The notes under the pieces were generated by a model. It ran no database searches. It saw only the letters and a list, made by a program, of their open reading frames with translations, and was not told the origin of the DNA. The position numbers were made by a program, and so were the translations under genes. From Hypomesus transpacificus (taxonomy: Eukaryota > Chordata > Actinopteri > Osmeriformes > Osmeridae), in contig NC_061080.1 of NCBI RefSeq assembly GCF_021917145.1, forward strand, positions 10,553,631-10,617,630: 64,000 bases of DNA. Reading direction: 5' to 3'. Position 1 is the first letter of the stretch, and every line of letters begins with the position of its first letter. This document shows, in pieces, positions 45,800 to 56,320 of the stretch.

Positions 45800-48078
45800 A
45801 CTGATTTACATGTATCTCAGACATGAGGACTATGTATCACTGGCCTCCTCCCTCCAGTCACCAGACTGTCCTCTGAGAGAGCTGCACCTGGACGGGATTG
45901 GAGTGCCTGGTTATGATGAAGATGAAGATGGTGACCTGAGTGTTGTCTATGCTGCCCTTCGAGGTTCACAGTGTAAACTGGAGACACTGAGGTCAGTACC
46001 TGTAGAGGAGTCTTCACATTAAAATAACCCAGTACACATTGATGGACATAGACTGTCACAGGCAGAGAATGTTATAATGAACATGATCATGTTATGGTAA
46101 CACGTCATTGAAAATACTTAAGCTATAGATGCATTTTAACTTTTGTGGAATATATAATTATATTATCACTCCTGTCTGCTAGTTAATCTTCATGTTGTCA
46201 TGTGTTTCCTCATGTCTGATTTAGGTTGAACAGGCGTTACCTGACGGAGGAAAGTTGTAGAGTTGTCTTCAGCTCTCAGCTCAAATTGTTACCTGAGAGA
46301 GTTGGACCTGAGTCACAACAACCTGCAGGATTCAGGAGTGAAGCTGCTCTCTGATGGACTGAAGAGTCCACAATGTAGACTGGAGATCCTGAGGTCAGTG
46401 ATCAGACACACATGGAACCAGACAGGGACACATAGAACATGTTGAAGAAGTAAATGTATGTCAGTCAACAATGTACCCAGTGATGTCAACAACACCCACC
46501 AGCAGAGGGCAGCAGTGTTGTAACGTCCTGATGACTTCTCTCTGCAGGCTGTCGTTCTGTGGAGTCACAGAGGAAGGCTGTGCTTCTCTGGCTTCAGCTC
46601 TCAGCTCAAACTGCCGTCTGAGAGAGTTGGACCTGAGCTACAATCACCCAGGAGACACAGTTCTCTCTGGTAGACTGGAGAAACTCAAGTTAGTGTTGGT
46701 CATTGATATATTCCTCTTCATTTGCCATGTTTAATGCTGAGTAGTTGATCATTTTAGAATTATGTTTTTGTTGAGGTTCTGGTTGTCTGTTTAGCGAAGC
46801 TGTTTGTGTTAGTCATGTTGGTCTGAGAACAGTCAGGTCCTGATATCTAGTTCTTACTGGCACTCTTCACACACAGCCAGGTCCCTTTACTTTGGTAATC
46901 ATCTCTGTTCCTGACCAATCTTCAAACACCTACTGTGTATGTGTCACTGTCTGTTCCTCTCTGTTTCCCACAGTGTGGACCATAATGAAGAGATCTGGGT
47001 GAAACCACAGCTGCTTAAAAAGTGCAAGTGTTGTTTTGTACATCAGTACATCCAACATTGAGATTGATATTGTGTTAGGGTTAGAGTTGGTCCTCACAAG
47101 CATAGACAAGCTGACATCGCAAGCATACATTCTGACAGATTCTACCACTGACACACAGAGAAACTCACTCTCTCCACTCACACACACACGCAAACAATGG
47201 CAGTCAAACTCTGACTGTTCCTCATCAGTAATACATACAGTACATACTGACACATTGAAACACTGACACACATACAAACCCACTCACACACACATTCACT
47301 CTCTCTCTCTCTCTTACTCTCACAGGCACCGATGCAGTTAAACGTCAAAAAATATATTACATACATTTACGTAAATATACATAAAATACATTAAGCGTTA
47401 CTCATCAGTTATGCTTCCACTCTTACTGGGTTAAATCCCAGAATCCTCTGACTGAAAATCACTCATGACCATCTGACAGGAACAACCTCTCACTCACTGA
47501 CCAGATGGAAATGTAAACATCCAGACACACAGTTCTGATCCAGCCTCTCTCCTCCTCTATAGATGCCTGTGATCTCACACTGGACCCAAACACAGCTCAC
47601 AGAAAACTCTCTCTGTCTGAGGATGATGTGGGTGGAAGAGGACCAGCCGTATCCTGATCACCCAGAGAGGTTTGATGGAAAGTGGCAGGTGCTGTGTACA
47701 GAGGGTCTGACTGGACGCCATTACTGGGAGGTGGAGATGGAGGGGGATGTTCTGGTAGGAGTGACTTATAGAAGCATCAGGAGGAGAGGGAGGAGTCCTG
47801 CCTGTACACTTGGACACAACAACATATCCTGGTGTCTGGCCTTGTCTCTTTTACGACTCTCTGTTCATCACAATCAAGACACTTTAATACCTATGAGATC
47901 TCACTTCCGCAGAGTAGGAGTTTACCAGGATTGGCCAGCTGGTGTTCTGTCCTTCTACAGCATCTCCTCTGACACAATGACCCACCTGTACACATTCAAC
48001 ACCACCTTCTCTGAGCCCCTCTACCCAGCGTTTAGGTTTTACCCCTCATCCTCAGTGACCCTGTGCCAGGTAGAGTAG
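45800..48078 (+). pseudogene. Broken NLRC3-like gene fragment: LRR exons plus PRY/SPRY exon
   Basis: Fish NLR-C genes encode FISNA-NACHT-LRR-B30.2 innate immune proteins. Here only the 3' part is present. LRR exons are at 45800-45991 (LASSLQSPDCPLRELHLDGI), about 46224-46393 ([19 protein letters not shown]) and 46548-46688 (CASLASALSSNCRLRELDLS). A linker exon starts at 46976, and the PRY/SPRY exon is about 47562-48078 (WVEEDQPYPDHPERFDGKWQ, LTGRHYWEVEMEG, YPAFRFYPSSSVTLCQVE). No NACHT exon lies upstream. The second LRR exon needs a frame change near 46262 (GTTGTCTTCAG appears to have lost two bases). The SPRY exon needs another between LTLDPNTAHRKLSLS and WVEEDQPYP, near 47618-47630. The linker exon would need a GC rather than GT donor (AAGT then GCAAGT). 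This is a truncated relic of an NLR copy rather than a working gene. Confidence 0.8.
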
Positions 48079-48127
48079 TTCCTCCTGGAGGAACACAACA
48101 TGGGTCTCCATGGAAACAGCCCTGCTC

Positions 48128-48250
48128 CTGGTGCACGCACACACATCAGAACATCACACACACATTAGAACATCACACACACATTAGAACATCACACACA
48201 CATTAGAACATCACACACATACCCAAACTTATTGCCTAATTACATTATGA
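48128..48250 (+). repeat. ACACACATTAGAACATC array after the NLR fragment
   Basis: About four units of ACACACATTAGAACATCAC followed by a TTGCCTAATTACATTATGAC segment. It is a sister copy of 44791-44870. Confidence 0.8.
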
Positions 48251-48466
48251 CATCATATCTATAGGTATTCATTAACTATATACACAGTGGTGCATCTGCA
48301 TTGTTTTAGTAATATATTCATAGACTTTATTCTGGGTTATATTCCAAACAGGGTCAGTGGCTTCACCTATTTTGATGCATCAATGTACATTCTATTGTGT
48401 TACCAGTGTTTTGATTGTACTTATCGCTTATTCTGTAACTGTGCATTGCAATTTTTCTTGGGGATT

Positions 48467-48472
48467 AATAAA
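48467..48472 (+). terminator. Relict poly(A) signal of the NLR fragment
   Basis: AATAAA about 390 bases after the SPRY stop codon. Confidence 0.45.
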
Positions 48473-48667
48473 GTGAATGAAAGGTGTAACACCCAATCTC
48501 AAGTTGTTGGTAATCATGGTTACTTCTACATAAACAACCTGTATATGAGTAAGGACATAGAACCCCCCCCCCGGAAACCAAAGCTAGGTAGTAGTCACCG
48601 AGCACAAGTTTCTACATGAAACCTAACTTGACAAAACCACACAGACGATAACGCCTTTTTCATTTTT

Positions 48668-48673
48668 TTTATT
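48668..48673 (-). terminator. eif3b: Poly(A) signal of eif3b
   Basis: TTTATT on plus reads AATAAA on minus. It would serve a 3' UTR exon beginning after the acceptor-like TGTGTTTTTTAG at about 48785, if the donor-like CTACGCAG then GTAAAAC just past the eif3b stop (49401) is used. Confidence 0.4.
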
Positions 48674-49412
48674 TCTTTATGGAGACACGCCTCCAGGCTG
48701 CCCAGCCAATGAGAGAGGAGGAGTAGAACATCTCTGAGTCTAAAGGGAGGAGGATACAAACCGCTGTAATGCCATCTCAGCATCCTAAAAAACACAGTCG
48801 CTAATTCGCTCACAACACCCCCCTCGTTTGAAGCCGCGGGCGTTTCCATAGCCATGACGACGGTGACCAGACCTGCCCAGGGCAGCAGGTATGAACTGAG
48901 TCCAGGAGAGGGGGGAGGAGGAGGGGGGGAGGACTGTTATATTTCTAGAACCAGAAAAAAGGAGAGAGGGAGGGGTATGGAGATGGGAGAGAGAGAGGGG
49001 AAGGTTCAAATGCTTCTCCTCTTGCTCCCTCTCTCCTCTCTTTTCTTTCCTCGCTCTCTCGCTGTAATCGCTACGCGACAAGGCACGCTTTGATGACGTC
49101 ACAAAGGTAGAATGTCAGAATTCTGGCGATTTCCAAGATTCCAAGCACGGTTTTCCTCCTCCAATCAACACCTCCGTTCTCCTCTCCACAAACAAACGGT
49201 TGAACTGATGAGAGAGAAAGAGACAGAGAAAAGTGGGGGAGAGAGAGGTGGGGGAGGAGGAGGAAAGAGTATTTAAAATATCAGCCCAAAAATTTCCAAA
49301 TTAGTCTTCTACTTATGAATGTTTGTGAGTTTAGATAGATACATGATATTAAAGTATGTGTGTGTATATGAGGGAGTATGTGTATAAGTGTGTGTTTTAC
49401 CTGCGTAGGGGA

Positions 49413-50517
49413 CTACAGATCTCCGAGGGGAATGATTTCTTCGTTGATAAAAAACTCGATGGTCTCCTCCTCCCAGTCTTCCACGTTGCTGTCCAGCTCG
49501 TCCGTGTCCACTCCTAGAGAGAGAGGTCAGGGGTCAGGTGAGGGGTCATGGTTAGAGGTGAGGGGTCAGATGTACAGGTGAGGGGTCAGGTGTACCTCCT
49601 CTCAGCTCCAGGCGTAGCTCTCTCTGCTCCTGGTGGGTGCGTGTGGTCTCCTCCCTGTAGCGGTGGTAGTCCTCCATCATGGACCTGCGCTTGTCCACCA
49701 GCTCCTACTCACACACACAGAGAGAGAGACACACGCAGGTTACTTACAGCTGGGATCCTCAGACTACATTAGAAAACATCCCGTTTTCAAGCAGCTCCCC
49801 TTCCTCCCCCACCTGCTCACCTTGGAGGCCTTTGATTGGCTGAGACGATCCTTCTGTTCGAAGATCTTGGAGTATTTCTTCAGATCCTTCTTGATCAGCT
49901 GTAGAAAGAGACCCCAGGGTAGCATTAATACCACCACTGGATCAGTAATCGATGACCTCCCCCCCCCCCCCTGCCCCCCTCCCTCACCTTGATCTCGTCG
50001 GCGCTGAGCAGGGTGGGGGGGCGTGGCCTCCACAGCAGCTGGCAGAAGCGGTCCTTGTTGTTCTTCTGCAGCAGGCGTCCCTGGAACGTCCACAGCCAGT
50101 AGGCGTTGTCCACCTACATACACACACACACACACACAGACAGGTAGGCAGACAAGAGAAACTCATTAATTAATCTTATTATAGGCAAGTGTGTCTGGAT
50201 TATTGTGTATGAATTAATGCAGTAGTGAATTATAGAAAGCATGTGTATGATAGCATGTGTGTACTGAGGTGACCAGTTAGTGTGTGTGTGTGTACCTTGT
50301 GGCTCCACCAGGACACGGAGGTGACCAGGTAGCGTCCGGTGGGGTCCCACTCCACGTCGGAGGCCATGTAGTGCTCTGCTATGTTCATCATGGTGCAGTC
50401 TGACGTGTCCACGAAGGCCAGGGCCCCGTTCATGCTGAGGAGGACAGGGGTTACCACAGGCCCACACACACAGACTAACACACACACTCACACACAGGCA
50501 CACACACACACACTCAC

Positions 50518-50561
<44 letters not shown>

Positions 50562-50597
50562 TAACACACACACTAACACACACACTAACACACACAC

Positions 50598-50651
<54 letters not shown>

Positions 50652-53600
50652 TAACACACACACACACACACACTCACCTCCTGAGTCCAGCCAGCACCAG
50701 GAACTGTCCCTGAGGACTCCAGAAGATGCTGTTGGCCTGCTGCTTGTCAAACATCTCTGGGGGGGGGACACATGATACATTGGAGTTGTTAATTAATTAC
50801 ATTGTTTCAATCTAATTAGATGTGTTGAAATAAGTAAACCAGTGCCGTAAAGCGTGGCGGAGCGCTGTAAAGTGTTGAGAACAGCAGGAGGGCGCTAACT
50901 CACTGATGAGCTCGATCTTGCCGTTGTTCTTGACGTGGTAGAAGGTCACGCTGATGCGGGGCGTCTCTCCGTGCAGAACGGCAAACTTGCTGCCGTTGGG
51001 CTCCCAGGCAAACGCTATGATACTCTCTGCAGGAAGAACGCAAGGTTACAACCACGCCAGGAAAATGGGCACAGAGGAGAACATTATAAACAATAAACCC
51101 GTTCAAAATCTAATTTAAAAAACTACAACTGTAAAATGTACAATAAATATATTTTTTTAATCATACACAAAGAAAAACTGCTACTAGATGAAAATTAAGT
51201 TCAGAGTTCCCCCTCGAGAAAAGGACTCCTCTCTGTTACCATCTTATCTCCATCTATTAGCAGTTGTTTCTTTTATATTTGTTTGTTTGTGTTTACGTGT
51301 GTTTGTTTGTGTCTCCGTCCAGACCCACCCTTCATCTCCACCACGTCCACCGGCACCTGCTTCTCCCTCATGCGGAAGATCTCAAAGTTGGTGACGACCC
51401 CCTGCGTGCCCTTGGGCGTGCGGTCCACCTTGACACACAGGTAGTCCCCATTCCTCTGCCAGTGCAGCTTGCAGTCCACCACGTTGAACAGGTTCCTCAC
51501 ACGGATCTCCTGCCGCGACGGCAGCTGCATCAGCGTCACGCGAGCAGGGATGTCCTTGTCCTCTGGGACCCAGAACGCTATGATGTTGTCTCCCGGAGAC
51601 CAGGAGAAGTCCCTGGAGAGGGAGAGAGGAAGAGAGGAAGGGAGGGTGTGTGAGAAAACCCTGCACTCCAGGGGGTCCCTGAGGGCCTGACAGGCTGATC
51701 CACACCCAGGGGGTTCTGAGGAAACAGGACTTACTTGATTCCAGAGATCTTCAGACTCTTCTTGTCCAGCAGGCCCATAGACTGGAGAGAGACAAGGAAG
51801 ACATTAGTGTCAGCCAAACGCAGAGGCAGAGAGACAGGCATAGAGAGAGACAGGCAGAGAGAGAGAGACAGGCATAGAGAGAGACAGGCAGAAAGAGAGA
51901 GACAGGCAGAGAGAGAGAGACAGGCAGAGAGAGAGAGACAGGCAGAGGGAGACAGACTTACTGGAGTCTCATAGATGCTTAGAGTGTCCTGGGTCATCCT
52001 GGCGAAAAACTTCCCGTCGTGACTCCACCTGAAGCCACACACACACACACGTTTAGAGCCTCTACTGAGAGGTGCGGAGGGGGGGGGCAGTGCCACGTCA
52101 AATAAGTAAGACTGAATCCATGTGTCGAAAAGCATGTGTGTGTATAGTTTGGTGTGTGTGTACTAACTTGAAGATGGGCCATTGTGTGTGTGTGTACTAA
52201 CTTGAAGATGGGCCAGTGTGTGTGTGTGTACTAACTTGAAGATGGGCCAGTGTGCGGAGCTCTCGCAGTGGAAGCCCCTCTTCTTGTGTCCGGTCAGGAT
52301 GTCCCAGATGATGATAGCCTGAGGGTCCTCCTTGGTGTCCATCAGGGGGCTGAAGGTCACCACGTACCTGGGGGAGGGGCCAGAGGTCAGGGGTCACCCA
52401 GAGGTCACACACAGCTGCTCACAACCACCCTGAAACAGCGTCTCAAGTGCACTTAGTCAGGGAACACGCTTAAGTCTCTCTTGTGCCGGGAGTGTGATTC
52501 TGGTGACTGAAACAACGTGTTGTATGTGTATGAACTGATCACTAGGATCAGTTTATGAAGGATGACAGGTGTGTTGATTACCCATGAGCCTTTAGTATGT
52601 GGGTACATACTTAGTTCATGAACAGCGGATTTAGGTCTACATAAATCAGGGGCTAGGGGAGGATGGATAAATGATCAGTTATAGTGTTCATTGATTAGGG
52701 GTATTGATTACCTCTCGCAGGGGGAGAAGTCGATGAGGGAGACCCCCTGGTGACTGAACCTCTGAATCTGCTTGAACTTCTCGCCGCCCCACAATGCAAT
52801 GCCCCTCTGGTGGAAGGTGGCCAGGTAGGTCCCCCGGGGAGACCAGCGGACGTAGGTCTCTGTCCAGCGCTGAGGAGGGAGAGAGGAGAGGGGGATGGAG
52901 AGAGGAGGAGAGGGGGATGGAGAGAGGAGGATGAAGAGAGGAGGGAGATGGAGAGAGTGAGAGAAGGATGTAGAGAAAGGGATGAAGAGAGGATGAAGAC
53001 AGAACAAGGTAGTTAAAAGAGGGATGGAGAGAATGGTGTTGAGAGACAGAAGCAGGTGCAGAAAGGAGAGAAGAAGAGAGGGATGTACAGGACAGCAGAA
53101 AGATCAACACCCTGTATCTGGAGCTTGTGATGTCAGAATCAAAAGCAATTAAAACTAACCATTCTCTGATGCGATAGGCCAAGACCGTTTACTCACCGCC
53201 CTCTCCTCAACTACGATTGGCTCCTTGGCGTCATTGGCAAAGATGGCTGTCCTCTCTCCTGATTCGTAGATGACACTGTACTGGTCACGGCAGTCCGAAT
53301 CCTCAATCCAGTGACGCATGTTACCCTGGTAACACACACAGGAAGTAAAAACAAACAATAAGGAAGTCTGCACACTTTTTACGATAACACCACCCAGTGT
53401 GAGGCCACAGCGAGCACACGCCACAAGGAACATGCGATGACATCATATCATGACTGAACCGACTTACAAAGTCCTTGAAAGGCTGTTTCTCTGGAGTCTC
53501 CCACTCATCGCTGATGTTCATGTACCTGGAACACACAGTTAGACAGCATGTCAGACACACACACACACGTTACGTTATTAACGACACATTTCATTTGGTC

Positions 53601-55709
53601 TCAGCTTCGTCCTATTGGTCAATAACAAGACTTTAGATCAGAGACAAAGTGTAGCCTTGTCCTGTAGGTCTCTACTGGCCTGGACACCTTTACATCCTCT
53701 CTGAACACCAAGCTCAACTCCTGTACATCCTCTCTGAACACCCAGCTAGACTCCCTGCTCTGAGGGGCTCTAGAAAACACAGGATCCTAGATTTGGTGTG
53801 TCATGTGTGTAGCTTGTCTTCTGTGTTGTGTGTTTGGGTTGTGTGTGTGTAGCTTGTCTCTCGTGTGTCAGGGCCTCTTAGTTTCTACTGTACAGCACTG
53901 TGCCTGGCACCTGTCACATGACACCCTGTGTTGTTTCTACTGTACAGCACTGTGCCTGGCACCCTGTGTTGTTTCTACTGTACAGCACTGTGCCTGGCAA
54001 CCTGTGTTGTTTCTACGGCACAGCACTGTGCCTGGCACCCTGTGTTGTTTCTACTGCACAGCACTGTGCCTGGCACCCTGTGTTGTTTCTACTGTACAGC
54101 ACTGTGTCTGGCACCCTGTGTTGTGTAGAAAGGTGCTGTGAGAGGAGGTCTGATAAGTGACTCTTACTTGTCGAAGTCGGTGAAGACGTTGACCCTGAAG
54201 GTGTGCTGCTTGTCCAGCTTGTAACCGTCGGCGTTCTTCACCGCCTCCAGAGCCTGCGTGGGAGCACTGTACTCCAGGAAGATATACCTGACAGGTAGGA
54301 GAGAGAGAGAGTGTGAGAGAGAGACAGAGAGTGTGACAAAGAGAGAGACAGAGAGTGTGACAGGTAGGAGAGAGAGAGAGACAGAGAGAAAATGTGACAG
54401 GTAGGAGAGAGAGAAAGGCAGAGTGTGAAAGAGACAGTGTTAGTGTGTGTTAAGAGAGCTTGTGTGTAAATGAGAAAAACAGCGTGTGTGAAAGAGAGCG
54501 CGTGTGAAAGACAGCGCGTGTGAGTGACAGAAAGAGTGTGTGAGTGTGTGATTGCTAGGATAGGAAAGGCTGGACCACTAACTGTGTCAGAGAAAGACAC
54601 CTGAATGTAGCTATTCTCAAAACACAGACCTGAAAATGTTGCTTTAACAAATCCTACTCAATGCATGTTGATGTTGCCTTGTGTGCTTAGGTTTTGTGTC
54701 AGTGTTGCCTTCATTATGTTTAGGACACGTTAAAGGCATCTCCACATTCTTCGGCTACTCACCCTTTGGTCAGACCGTCTGCATCGGGGTAAAACTCGTT
54801 TGTGATTTTTCCAAACTTTGAGAAGATCTTGTGGATGACGTTCTTGAGCTTCTCCAGTCTCTCCGGGCCGACCTGGGGCACGTTATCCACCACCACCACC
54901 GAGTCGATACCGTCTGCTTCCAGGGGCTTCTCCCGAAGCACATCCTCGAGCATCTCTGCAAAACAGCAGGACAAAGCGGTCTTCAAGTTGCGAGGGTAGG
55001 ACGGTAACTTGCACGGTTGGTTGGAAAGGTGTGAAATACATAAGCTATTCTTTTGCCACCGAGAACTGTCAGTTGGAAGGCTTGGGTGTCTCCGGCTGTC
55101 CTAAGTCCTTATCTGATCGTAGCTAGCGACAACTATAGCTAGCTACTATAGCAGATGGTAGTTCCCATCTACCGCTTTTAAGTTACAAATATGGTTGTTT
55201 TTTAACCATATTTAAAATATTTCAAACCACCTCACCCCGCAGTCAGGTAAGTTATACACCGACATTAGCGGATCAACTCAAACATGGGACATTTAGGTAA
55301 AGAAGATGCGCGAGGGCGAGGCTTGACTGAGGAGTTAGCATGCTAGGTACATAATAACCGCTAACGTTAGCTAGCTGACGTTCGCCTGAGTTGATCGCTG
55401 ACTCCTTGCTAACATATCGACATGCAGTAACAGTCGTTTAGGTTTCGGATGAATCCTAAATATTTTCAAGAATATTTTCTAAACCATAGACAACAACACT
55501 ATAGTTAACTCGGTAATGTGTAGCCAGATTTTAGCTAGCTAGCTAGCTAAAGGAAAGTACTTAGCTAGTTAGGCCACACAAAGCCGGCATATTTCCTGCG
55601 GCCGCATACCCTCATCCTCGATGTCATCTTCGAAGTCCTCTGGATCGCTGAAGGAAGGCTCCTCTTCGTCATACTCAGGGTCGTCCGCCATATCTACCGT
55701 ATCTTGCAT
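49413..55709 (-). CDS. eif3b: Eukaryotic translation initiation factor 3 subunit B
   Basis: A core scaffold of eIF3, which recruits the 43S complex to mRNA. Seventeen coding exons give 680 residues: 55610-55709, 54763-54955, 54168-54287, 53468-53525, 53197-53325, 52712-52869, 52236-52367, 51962-52028, 51735-51781, 51329-51612, 50904-51026, 50678-50756, 50296-50434, 49988-50113, 49821-49898, 49596-49704 and 49413-49513. The acidic N-terminus ([19 protein letters not shown]) is followed by an RRM at about 45-135 ([17 protein letters not shown]). A beta-propeller covers about 160-600 ([50 protein letters not shown]). The C-terminal helix ends [20 protein letters not shown]. Nearly every segment matches my recollection of human EIF3B. 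It is head-to-head with brat1. The exon 7 donor is triplicated. Confidence 0.97.
50460..50676. repeat. CA microsatellite in eif3b intron 12
   Basis: CACACA with ACTAACACACA interruptions fills the intron between exons 12 and 13. Confidence 0.95.
51836..51958. repeat. GAGACAGGCAGA repeat in eif3b intron 8
   Basis: Units of GAGAGAGACAGGCAGA or GACAGGCATAGAGA lie between exons 8 and 9. Confidence 0.9.
52161..52249 (-). repeat. eif3b: 34-bp tandem triplicate containing eif3b exon 7 end and splice donor
   Basis: Units begin at 52161, 52195 and 52229. On the minus strand each reads TGGCCCATCTTCAA then GTTAGTACACACACAC, which is the exact end of exon 7 (coding W-P-I-F-K) and its donor. The rightmost copy is the real junction at 52236. 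Using either decoy would add 34 or 68 bases and shift the frame. Confidence 0.93.
53882..54123. repeat. 38-bp minisatellite, six copies, in eif3b intron 3
   Basis: The unit contains TTTCTACTGTACAGCACTGT then GCCTGGCACCCTGTGTTG; the first copy carries an extra segment. Unlike the other arrays it does not overlap an exon junction. Confidence 0.92.
54295..54425. repeat. GAGA/GTGTGACAGGTAGGA repeat in eif3b intron 2
   Basis: GA-rich units interspersed with GTGTGACAGGTAGGAGAGAG, next to the exon 3 acceptor. Confidence 0.75.
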
Positions 55710-56320
55710 TTAACTGATTTGGGGTTAGTTTGATAGTGTCAATAGAAAAGAATTTTGCGTTGTGGACAGCAGACGGTTAGCGACTGGTGTGGCACCATGT
55801 GCGATTACGTGAAAATGGACGAAGTGTTGAAAACGTAGAGCAGGAATTTGCGCGGACCACCGGCGTTGCTGTACCGGAAGAAGAGATGGATAGTATGTAG
55901 ACAGGCTTAGTAATGACATTTAGTCTATCAAACAGTGATAGATCAGAGAAATGACGCAGTTGCAAGTCATATTTGGTGCTATTACAAACCACACACTCTG
56001 CTTTCCGTAGCTACACGCTGGTAGAATGAGAAACGTTCCCGCGAGATAGCTACATTTCAACTAGCAAGCTCAAAGTTAGTAACATAATGGAGTTTTGGCT
56101 CTCTAGATTAATTTATTGTAACGATATAACACTTGGGTGTAAAGGTCAATGGGTGTGAAATATAGAGGACAAAGCTACACGCGTTATATTTTCCAGGGAG
56201 TGAAGTTTATGCTTGATGTGGCGTAAAGTAACAATGTTTTGTCTAATAACTTGGCCAAGTTAGCTGGGATCTGGTTAGCATTTAAATTGACCGGTTCATT
56301 TACGTCCACTTTTCAGCACC
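55710..56320. promoter_or_regulatory. Bidirectional promoter interval of eif3b and brat1
   Basis: The start codons lie 612 bases apart in opposite directions. An acceptor-like CCACTTTTCAG directly before CACCATGG indicates a noncoding first exon and 5' UTR intron for brat1 within this interval. A CpG-rich patch lies near 55790-55870. Confidence 0.6.
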
